From NCBI RefSeq assembly GCF_905220415.1, contig NC_059568.1, positions 11,904,001-11,968,000 on the forward strand: a stretch of 64,000 nucleotides of DNA, given 5' to 3'. The notes under the pieces are model-generated. The model made no database searches, was not told the DNA's origin, and saw nothing but the letters and a program-made list of their open reading frames with translations. Shown here in pieces: positions 38,201-50,200 of the stretch; position 1 is the stretch's first letter; the number at the start of each line of letters is the position of its first letter. The position numbers and the translations under genes are program-made. The DNA is from Colias croceus (Eukaryota > Arthropoda > Insecta > Lepidoptera > Pieridae).

Positions 38201-41200
38201 TTCGCAATTATAATATTAAGTATGGATGCCTATGTTTATCTGCTGCCTCTACACTCTACCTATAATATTTTCGGTTACCCAACTTACTACTTACAATTTT
38301 ATTAATAGACCCACTTCTAAAAACATAATTATTAAAAAAAATACGACGTGTGGCACTCGGGGACTGCCGCGGTAAAGCTATTGTATGCTATGCCTTCAAG
38401 CCACACCTCCCCTCGGAGTGGGGAGCGTGAGGTTTTTTCGTTACGGAATTTCTCGATTCGGTCCCCGCGCTCAAGGCCCGCGATAGATCTATGCGATCTA
38501 TGCAATAGCTAAAAAATAAATTTATCGATAGGAATTCGTCGGTGAAGGTGAGAGTCTCACAGCATTAACACGTAGAAGAGCGGAGTGGGCGCGTCGAGTG
38601 AACGAGCCAAGAGCGGCGGCTGAAATGTATCTAGCGGCTGGAGATGTTAAGAGAGCGGCTACCATACTGGCTGAGAGCGGGAAACGAGACATGTAAGTGT
38701 AGTAGAGTCTCTGCGTATGCTCTACGAGATTAAAGGGAGCACAAAGACAGTGTCATGTGAAGGTGTGTGGTATGTGTCTATGAAAGTGTGGGTGCGTCAA
38801 GGGAATGAACCGAGAGCAGCGACTGAAATGTATCTAGCGGCTAGAGATGTTAAGGGAACGGCTAATATACTGGCTGAGAGTAGCTTATGGTGATGAGAAG
38901 AGTGGCTACTATACTAGATGACAGCGGCAAACAGGATGTGTAAGTTACATAGTTGAGTATATGGTTGCATAAGAGAGTATATAGGGATGCAATTTTTTTT
39001 TGCAAATAAATAAAAAAAAATGCTTTAGAGTATATTAAGGACATGTCACTTGTGAGTGACATGGTAGAGTTGATGTATGGGATTGTTGAACAGATGTTGA
39101 TGTCGGTGGCTGCGATGTACCGATCTAAATGGTGTATGAATGTGTGTAATAGACTAGCTGAGTGCTACATTTGGTGTAAAGTTAGCCACAAACTAACTGT
39201 CCTATTGGTCTGACTGGAGACAATATAAACTTTGATGTTTTTCAAAGCATAGATAGTTAATTCGTGATTTTGTCCAATGATAGTCTAAATTCCATTTTAA
39301 CAATTTTGATAGCTAGCTAGTCTCTACTTGCAATACAATACTTGACGAATTCAACAATTAATTCTTCTTTCCCAGGCTAATAGAACTAGCGCGCAAAATG
39401 GACAAGGGTTCAAGCGAGTCGCTCCGGCACCTAGCCGACGCACTTGTGACGGCCGGCGAGTATCCCACCGCTGGTGATGTGTATGCAAGACTTGGCGATT
39501 ATAGGTATTATTTATATGATGATACTAACTTTAGACCCCCCTTACACTTACATCGGACATAAGTACGATGCATAAGTAAGAAGATATGTTTTCACCTCCC
39601 GTTATGTGTTCCAAATTCGAACTTCATTCACAAGATTGAATCTGGCCTGACCTGACGCATACATTTGTATGCGTCAGGTCAGGTCAACGTTTTCGACAAA
39701 TCTGCATTAAAAATAGAGATGAGCGGATTTATGTTTGATCGATGTTATATTTTGATGGCAATATTATGTGTATAATCTCGACACATTCAGGGATTTATCA
39801 AAAATACGTACAAGAAGACGACCCATTGCATATTCTTAATATAGCAATAATAATAGGCTATTAATTTTTTCAGAAAAGTAGCTCAGTTAGCAGTGAACAC
39901 TGGCGAATGGTCGCGAGCGTTCGCGTTAGCTCGCGAACACCCAGAGTGCAAACACGACGTGTACTTGCCGTACGCGCACCGAATGGCGCAGGAAAATAAA
40001 TTCGTTGAGGCACAAAAAGGTTTGTATGAATTTGCCACGTTTTTATAAATATTTTTCTGTGTACTTCTGGCACGTTCGATGTTGTCTGTGGGCTAGTTTT
40101 GGATATTCTCTGTAAAACATAGATCCCACCAAAAACATAAATGTAAAAATTGGAGCCGAGTTCAATCGTTGACTTAATTTGCCAAAAAAAGAAATGAGAT
40201 CTAAATGTGTGCCAAGTTCTGCAGACAGTCCAGAAATTTATTTACAAAGATGTATTAAGTTCTTAGGTTGACTGAAAACTCAATTGTTTTATTTTCCCTT
40301 AGAGAACAATGTTTATTCCAAAATATAACTTTTTTAATTTGAATAATATAATTATTTTCACAAAGCAAACAACTAATGACCTATTGAACCCCATAATTTG
40401 ATGAGGCTAGTTTTTAGAAAATAATTATATTATTCAAATTAAAAAAGTTATATTTTGGAATAAACATTGTTCTCTACGGGAAAATAAAACAATTGAGTTT
40501 TCAGTCAACCTAAGAACTTAATACATCTTTGTAAATAAATTTCTGGACTGTCTGCAGAACTTGGCACACATTTAGATCTCATTTCTTTTTTTGGCAAATT
40601 AAGTCAACGATTGAACTCGGCTCCAATTTTTACATTTATGTTTTTGGTGGGATATCATTACTTTTTGTACAGAAAATTACTCTGCAAATTTGATTTACTT
40701 TATAAATATAATACTTTTTATATACGATTTTTTTTCTTGCGGTTTCTCTGTATGGTTTGTTTAGTATTATTTTCTATATTTTCTTGTATGTTATGAATGT
40801 CAGCGCACATTGCCCCGTCATTATCTGCAATTTTTTAAACTCGTTTTCTATTTAAAAGATTACATGATTTTCTAAACATCCAGCCTGAATTTGTACACAC
40901 ACTATTACCAAGATGCAAAGATCGTTGTAGAAGAATCGTCGCCTTACTCCATGACGTTACGGTATTGCCATGACGCGATCTTGAAATTTTACTCTAAACG
41001 CGCCTAAAGATGTTTCATTCATATTAATATTACGCAAATTAAATCATTTCGACCTTCGACGAAGCCTTCTTCCATAACACCATTTATGGTAATTATTTTT
41101 GCATGCTTGTATTGGCTAAACATGTTTGTGCTTTATTAATATAATTGTATCACCATTGAATACCATGTTTAAAGCAAAATAAAGATTTTATTTATTTATT

Positions 41201-44200
41201 TATTTATTTACACTGAAATTAAAACTAAACTAAACACTCATAAATAAAGAATAAATAAATGTGAATATGTAAAATTATATATTATTTTTAACTGTATGAG
41301 CAATAAAGGCAATATTTTTATTACAATTTTCTTTTATTTTACATTTAATAACAGTTTTGAATAAAGAAATCATGCAATCGAAGTAATCCGCCCTAGCGAT
41401 ACTAGCGCGAGTGAGTGTGATGTCAGAGGCGCTTCGAATCTACAGATGTTTCGTCCTAAATTCTCCAATCAAATTCTTCCAATTTTTACATTTATGTTTT
41501 TGGTGGGATATCATTACTTTTTGTACAGAAAATTACTCTGCAAATTTGATTTACTTTATAAATATAATACTTTTTATATACGATTTTTTTTCTTGCGGTT
41601 TCTCTGTATGGTTTGTTTAGTATTATTTTCTATATTTTCTTGTATGTTATGAATGTCAGCGCACATTGCCCCGTCATTATCTGCAATTTTTTAAACTCGT
41701 TTTCTGTTTAAAAGATTACATGATTTTCTAAACATCCAGCCTGAATTTGTACACACACTATTACCAAGATGCAAAGATCGTTGTAGAAGAATCGTCGCCT
41801 TACTCCATGACGTTACGGTATTGCCATGACGCGATCTTGAAATTTTACTCTAAACGCGCCTAAAGATGTTTCATTCATATTAATATTACGCAAATTAAAT
41901 CATTTCGACCTTCGACGAAGCCTTCTTCCATAACACCATTTATGGTAATTATTTTTGCATGCTTGTATTGGCTAAACATGTTTGTGCTTTATTAATATAA
42001 TTGTATCACCATTGAATACCATGTTTAAAGCAAAATAAAGATTTTATTTATTTATTTATTTATTTACACTGAAATTAAAACTAAACTAAACACTCATAAA
42101 TAAAGAATAAATAAATGTGAATATGTAAAATTATATATTATTTTTAACTGTATGAGCAATAAAGGCAATATTTTTATTACAATTTTCTTTTATTTTACAT
42201 TTAATAACAGTTTTGAATAAAGAAATCATGCAATCGAAGTAATCCGCCCTAGCGATACTAGCGCGAGTGAGTGTGATGTCAGAGGCGCTTCGAATCTACA
42301 GATGTTTCGTCCTAAAATATGTAAACTTCAATAATCTATATCTCAGTCATTTATTGATGGATTTCAAAATTTTTTTCGGCCACTGATTAGTTTTGATCTA
42401 TTTTTTAAGACTAGTAAGGTGAATATACTATTTTCTTTTTTTTTAAACTTTTCCATTTTTCCATACAAACAAAATTTATGTCATTGAAAAAAAAATTAAA
42501 TACAAATAAATTCAGTATTTTCTGATTTTTTCCTTTGTACACTCACTATTACCTAGTTGATTACAAAATTTGAACTTTCTAGGTCATCTGGAAGTGGGTT
42601 AGGTTTTGTATATGTCTATAAGTCAGTCAGTCTTAAAAATTGCGATTTTTGGATATTAATATCTACGCAACTGTTTAATCTGTATTTATGAAATTTAAGG
42701 TTCTTGTTTATCTTGAGGTCTTCTTGATATGTACCAAATTTGGTTTATATAACTTAAATAGTTTTCGAGTTATAAGGGGGTGAAAAGTGGCTCGAAATGG
42801 TTCGTGTAAATATACACACGGCTGCTGCTCGCCAGTTCTCTTCGCTTGAACTCGGCTTGACACGCTGCCGCGTGTCTAGATATTTCAAATCATCCAATTC
42901 GATGGAGATTAATTTTGCAAAAGTAACAACGATAAATCTTGTGCCCTTTTTAATTTAATTATAGTGAAGTTAAATCTATAAGAAACTAGCAAACCGGGCG
43001 AACTCCGTTTCGCCACCAGAGACACCTTTTCTTTGCTATAAACCTCACGGAGCCCGAGACCTTTCCAACGAATGCAAAACCGTGGAAATCGGTTCGTGCA
43101 TTCTGTAGTTATAGCGTCAGGAAGGAAAACCCGACTTATTTTTATATAGTAAATTACGTTTCAACATAAATTAATTTTGTGAAAATCGTTGAAAAAACAT
43201 TAAAATGAATTCTCCTATCTAGCGTACTACATGGCGGGTGAGACAGCAACAGCCGAGCGAGTGCTGAGCGTGCTAGTGAAGAACGCAGTGAGCGAGGAGC
43301 GGTTTAGTGACGCGGGCTACTTGCACCACTTGCTGGCCGCACAGTGCTTGGAAACGGCTGCAGATAGTCACGGGTATGTGGCCTTTATTACGTGTATTAA
43401 TTAATAAATAGGAGGATTTGATCTCTTATATTATTAAAATTATATCAATTTTATACATAATTAGCGGTCCGCCCCGGCTTCGCCCGTGGTACATATTCAC
43501 GTTTTCTCTACATAAGAACCATCCTCGAACTTCAAGGAATATTATAAAAAAAGAATTAACGAAATCGGTTAAGCCGTTCTCAAGTTATGCGCTTACCAAC
43601 ACATTTTGGGATTCATTTTTATATTATAGATGTATGTACATACTACATTTCCGCACGCCACACTTTTGTAAATAGATATCACGACGCGATACATTTAGCA
43701 TCAATGCTTAAGCTGGACGCGCACTTGTCCGCGCCGCACGTGCCGTAAGCGCAGCACGGGGCATTTTCCGTATTTAAATTTTAATAGGCCGCAAAAAGGT
43801 CTAAAGATGCTTTAGTGTAGCTGTGTGTAGGGAGATGAAATTAAAGATAGCGGCCAATTAAATTTTATATTTCTTCTAAATTACACAAAAATATACTATT
43901 TAATATTTATATTCACTAACTACAAAACGTGGGTCGGTGGCGCGAGCTATGGGACAACTGAGGGGCGACGCTATGTGACTGTGCGACGCGGCCGAAAATC
44001 CTGCGTCAGCACAGCACCTACAATATTCCCCCCTTTTCAAAAAAAAAATGTGGAACATTTTTAAACAAAATCAAATTAAATTATCTTTATTACTAACTCG
44101 CACAACGAACCCTAACAATTCTGCTGACAGACAAAAAATAACAATGTGAAACATAATACAAGATTAGTTCAGGAGTCGGTGAAACATTTTTATAAACACA

Positions 44201-47200
44201 CGAACATTTATTTTAAAAAAGATACTTAACATATAAAAATTACTAGTCTGCAGCCATGGTGTTTGATATAACGTTATGATGTCCTCTCTTGGCATCATTG
44301 CGGCCATTTGCCAACAATACAATCTAATAAAGTCCTACGATCGAACAACATAACATTACATACACACAAACATTATAATGTAAAGTAACATTATTAATAA
44401 AAAAATACGCAATGTATAAAATTAATTACATATTCGCAATCAATTAAATCTTTATGAATGAACATTTTACACGGTAATTTATTAATTCTAGGTACCGGTT
44501 TCATACTGTGTATAATCGACCTCAATTTATCAACATAACTATGTTCGTCACATGGTTTTATATTACTTGTGTCATAAAAATCACCAGGCAGCCTTATATT
44601 ACTGCCATAAATCATTTGAGCTGCAGTTACGCCTGTGTCTAATTTAACAGTTGTGCGTAACCCTAACAATACTGTTGCTAGTTCATCAACCCATGAATTA
44701 CAATTTAAACGAGCCATAAGCGCTGCTTTTAAAGATCTATGCCAACGCTCTACTGCACCGTTGCTCTGTGGATGATATGGGGTGGTCCGCAACTTTTGTA
44801 TTCCCATTAATAACATAAGCTGCTTAAATAAATTACTTTCGAATTGTCGACCTTGGTCACTTGTAAGCCTAAGGGGACAACCGAACCTACAAATCCAACC
44901 CTCATACAACACCTTTGCCACAGTCTCCGCAGTAATTTCTTTTAAAGGAAAGCCTCGGGCCACTTGGTGTACCTATCTATGATTGTTATACAATATCTAA
45001 ACCCTTCTGATGAAATTGGCAATGGCCCTACAAGATCAATATGTATATGCTCAAAACGGCTCGAGCCTTGAAAACTTCCTAAATCGGATACAGTATGTTT
45101 TGAGACTTTAGCTCTTTGGCACTTAATACATGTTTTAGACCAAATTCCTATATCCTTATTCATTTCTGGCCAAAAATATCTATCTGTTACTAATTTTTTT
45201 GTGGCTCTAATACCCGGGTGACTTAAATTATGCACAGCATCAAAAGCTAAACGTCGAAATTGTTTAGGTAAATATGGTCGAATTCTATCTGTGGATGTTT
45301 CACAATAAATTTGTTTATTACAATCGAACATTGCAACACGCTTAAGTGTAAATTGACTGTTTACGTTTGACCGGTGTCTCATTTCTGCAAGTTGTTCATC
45401 CGTTTCCTGCGCTCGGGCGAGTTCTGCGAAATCTAACACGGTGGGACATGTTATTGTTTCAATTCTCGATAACGTGTCAGCGACTATATTTTCCCTACCT
45501 GTTACATGACGAATATCTGTACAAAACTCACTAATAAACATAATTTGCCTAGTTCTTCGAGCAGTTTCCCTATTTGTACCTATTTTACTAAATGCAAAAC
45601 AAAGCGGTTTATGATCTGTATAAACTATTAATTCGCGCCCTTCAACCATGTTGCGAAAATGAATAATTGATAAATATATCGCTAACAATTCTCTATCATA
45701 GGTACTATATTTACGCTGAGCTTCCGTAAGTTTACGTGAAAAATATCCTAAAGGTTGCCAAATATTGTTAATTTTTTGTTGTAAAACTGCACCTATACAC
45801 GTATCTGAAGCGTCAGTCATAAGAGACAATGGAGAATCTAAGGAAGGATATGTCAACAAAACTGCATTTTTCAAATCGAAGCCTGTCTTTAACCTTGTCT
45901 TCGAGCGGCTTAATGCCCTCGGTAGAAACTTCATAACCTAAAAACTCTAATTTTTGCTGACCAAAACTACATTTTGAAAAATTGATAGTTATACCGAATT
46001 GATTAAAACGATCAAAAACTTGCTCTAAATGTTCTCTATGCTGACTTTCTGATTCTGAACTGATAATGACGTCATCGATATAAATAAATAAGAAATCTAA
46101 ACCTTTTAAAACTGTTTCTTGCATGAAACGTTGGAAAGTTTGCGCAGCATTTCGCAAACCAAATGGCATACGCATAAATTCAAATAAACCAAAAGGTGTA
46201 ATAACTGCTGTCTTTTTTATGTCATTTTCTGCAACAGGCACAGAATTATAGGCTCTATTAATATCTAATTTAGAGAAAATTTTCTTATTACCCAAAATAT
46301 ATGTAAAATCATGTAAACGTGGTACTGGATAACGATCTGGTTTCGTAATTGCATTTAAACGTCTATAATCACCGCAAGGCCTAATATTACCATCTTTTTT
46401 GGGAACTATATGTAGTGGACTTGCCCAAGGACTACTACTCGGTCTACAAATCCCTAACTCTTGCATAACAATAAATTCATTTTTAGCCTTTACGTACCTG
46501 TCAGGAGGAAGCTGCCTCGCTCTCGCATGCACCGGCGGTCCTGTCGTCTCGATATAGTGACAAACATCGTGTTTTGGCGTCTCTTTGTAAGAAATAGGTT
46601 TAGTTAAATCAGGGAATTTATTCAATAAATCGGAATATGGACATTCCATAATTGTTTTTAAAGTGGGCACAGTAGAATTTGAGATATTTCCCTTAGTACT
46701 CAAATTAGTTACTTGATCAATCAATCTACGTCCGTTTAAATCAATTAATAATTTATGATTAGCTAAGAAATCCGCACCAATAATTGGTTGCTTTACATCC
46801 GCTAATATAAAAATCCAACGGAACGGTCGTCTCAGACCCAAATCTAGAGACAAAAAATGAATACCATATGTTTTAATTTCCGTTCCATTAGCAGCAAATA
46901 ATTTATATTTATTACCTTCTGCATAAACCTTACGATACACCACACTACGCGGGATGACGGACACATTTGCACCACTATCAACTAAAAAGTTTAGTCCTGA
47001 ATTTCTGTCCAAAACACTGAGACGGTTATTTCTGTAGACTCGGTCGCAGGTACCCGTCGCTGGCTGCACCGATGCTAGTTTTCCGCTGGTTTCTCACGCT
47101 GACTAGGTTTCCAGTTGCACGGTTTCACACATTTCGTCGCTTTGTTTTTATATTTGTAATGGTATTTACAAAGCCAATTGGGATTATGCCTTTGATTACG

Positions 47201-50200
47201 TTGAAATTTACCTCTTGACCTGGATCGTGACCTCGTTCTAAAATTTGATGTATTATTCCTTGTTTCCAATCTTCTCAGTCGATTATTTAATTTTTCTATC
47301 TCACTAATCAAATTATTTTCTGGACTGTTGCTTAAACTGGACTGTTGAACTGCTGATAACGAGTTTAAGGGTGTCATGCTCTCCATAACTTTATCTGCTA
47401 TTGATGCCAAAATATCTTCACTTTTACTCTCGGATACGGCTAACACAGCTCTTATTGCCGGCGGTAATAAATTTTGCCATAAAACTAGAAGTGTTTCTGT
47501 TGTTACTCGTCCACGCGCCAAATCTTGCATTTTCCTCATTAATTGTGACGGTTTTTGATCACCCAATTCCATTTCGCCAATTAATTTTTTTATTTGTCGA
47601 TCTTCCGATTCTTCAAAAATTTGTAATAATCTTCTTTTTAATTTTTCATATTTTCCTGTCTCCGGCGGGCTAATTAAAATGTCCGTGACTGTGGTCCGTG
47701 ACTTGCTCGATGACATCTGGCGTTAATTTAGAAATTACTATTTGATATTTCGCCTCATCTGACATTTTCTGTGGCGATAAAACTGCTTCCGTTTGTATAA
47801 ACCATATTTTCGGCGATTTCTTCCAAAAATCTGGGATGCGGGACGTAATGGAGATTGACGATAAACTTGCAAATTCTTCCTTAACCGGTTCCATGGTGAT
47901 ATTTAATTTTTATATGTACTTTTATGTGTTATTAAATTTTATTTAGTTATTTAAATTTTACCGCTGCCACCGCCCTGTAGTTTCTTCTTGAGTTGTCCGT
48001 ATATATATATTTATTAATTTTGAATATTTATTCCCTACTACACACTCACGTCGATATATCACGCCGGTCGAGATCACGTCGGGGTCACCAATTTAGTGTA
48101 GCTGTGTGTAGGGAGATGAAATTAAAGATAGCGGCCAATTAAATTTTATATTTCTTCTAAATTACACAAAAATATACTATTTAATATTTATATTCACTAA
48201 CTACAAAACGTGGGTCGGTGGCGCGAGCTATGGGACAACTGAGGGGCGACGCTATGTGACTGTGCGACGCGGCCGAAAATCCTGCGTCAGCACAGCACCT
48301 ACAATGCCAAGGGCCTAATTGGCCAGGGACGAAACTGACAATCCTGCGAATGATACCATTCCCGGCACCCCAGCGCATCGCAATCGTCGCACGCGCCTAT
48401 ATACCTACAGGAATTTACGGAAAAGCAGATCGATACGAGCGCAATGCCGTATTTTTGCCGTAGCGATTTTATCACGGAAATTCCACGGGAACGGGAACTA
48501 TGCGAGTTTTTCTTTGAAACCGCGGGCGGAAAGCTAGTTTCATAATATAAAGATTAAAAAAATGCGTATACCGCAGTGAGCGCGCTACACCGCTGCACCG
48601 GTACGCGCACAACGACCGGCTGGCGCGTATCTACCACGCGTACGACGCGGTGCACCGCTGCGTGCACGAGCCGTTCGCGCTGAGCCAGCCGGACGCGCTG
48701 CTGAACGCGGCGCGGTTCGTGCTCGCCGCGCTCGAGGGGGAGCCGCCGCCTGGCGTCTCTATGTTGTATCCTTTTTAAATGCGTAAAATAAATTTTTTAA
48801 ATCGAACTGTTTAAAACCAGAGTAAATAGGCTCGTCCAGGACAGGCATCATTTGCGATCGACCGCATCCACGCTTACCACCAGGCGGGATCGCGGTCAAA
48901 TGCCTGCTCTGTTATGAATAAAAAAAAAAAAAAATCAATATTGCAGGACTATTTTCACACACGGCACAAACTGATCCCATACCACACCCCAGACACTCCA
49001 TACAAAGTTATCGTTTTAACAGTCACACTGGTTGGCACATTTGTGACTAGCGTAAAAATTATTCGCGTTTTTCTGATGAAATACATCCGTAAACAGCACA
49101 ATATCTAAGCATTTTCTACGAAAAACGATAATCACAAATCCAAAATAATAAAATTACTTTAAGTCAATTTGATTAATGTTGTCAATCTTCGTTGCGTATC
49201 GTCCTTGCAGAAAAATGCGGACCATTTTTATGCTGATCGTGCGGGGTGAGGTAAGTGTTTAATTTTGGCGGGAGGCGGAGAGTGTCCGTTCTGTAGCGTT
49301 ACTACTATTATGTATTCTGTGCCCATACTAAGCTTTCGCTTGTGTTATGAAAATCCCTCCGACTAGGGCCCTTCCGGCCTCCTCCACTCAAGCGACAGCC
49401 CAAGCCGAGGTTCGCGATCCTTGTCAAGGGGGGACGCCCTTGCGCATGTCGCTACCAGGGTGAACCTTCAGTTCAAGCCCTTCTGGCTAACATTGAGAGA
49501 CACCACACAAATAAAGAAGAATGTTATGGAAACCACATGACTATTAAACATACATATATAATTTAAAAAATAAATACTTATATGGGTAGAATAAAGAGTG
49601 AATTTGTTTTTTTTTATTAATTCGAATGTTTTTAGGATTGATATGTTATTTATATGTGTATGTTGTTAAAAATTGGGGTTGTTATGGTGTTTTGTATTCG
49701 TTATTACTACTCGAAGCGCTTTTTTGCTTCTACTGTAAACTTTTGGTAGGATAGATGATTATTTGTAATTTTTTAATGTGTTAAATGAAAATTTTCCGTT
49801 TTATCCTATTAGTATCAGTATTGTTTAATCAATACTCTAAATACGAAAGTTTGGGAGAATATTATATTATTATTTCACGCACTAAATAGCGTATCGGATA
49901 TGGCTGTAATTTGAATAGAAGCAAAATACTTAATTAGCTAGTCATTAGTTTGTAAATTAGCTCGGGAAATGGAAGACGTATTGTTATTATTATGTATTAA
50001 TTATTTTATTTTAGATTCACTAGGTTCAGTAATCAAAATCACTCGCTTAGTTCTATAAGAATAATCTTTGCACCTATGTTTAAATTTTTTCGAATTTGTT
50101 TCAATAAATATATATAACTTTTTATATTTATAAAAAACCTTATTCTTCTAATTAAAAAGGACACCTTTTTATGATTACTAAGTAACCAAAGATTTATGAC

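Larger units (their letters stand above)
43811..48303 (-). mobile_element. Ty3/gypsy LTR retrotransposon, degenerate, antisense to IFT122
   Basis: Two apparently identical 212-bp LTRs (43811-44022 and 48092-48303) are flanked by the 4-bp duplication ATGC (43807-43810 and 48304-48307). On the minus strand the order is LTR, primer site TTGGTGACCCCGACGTG, gag, protease, RT, RNase H, integrase, polypurine tract, LTR. Gag is frameshifted. Pol has lost a segment between RT and RNase H, has a 1-nt frame change inside integrase, and its integrase C-terminus is cut short. Identical LTRs indicate a young insertion despite the broken coding sequence. Confidence 0.92.

Noticed and set aside
42860..42880. 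Helitron 3' end
   Set aside because: The hairpin plus CTAG is present, but spacing is unusual and no 5' end or second copy was found.
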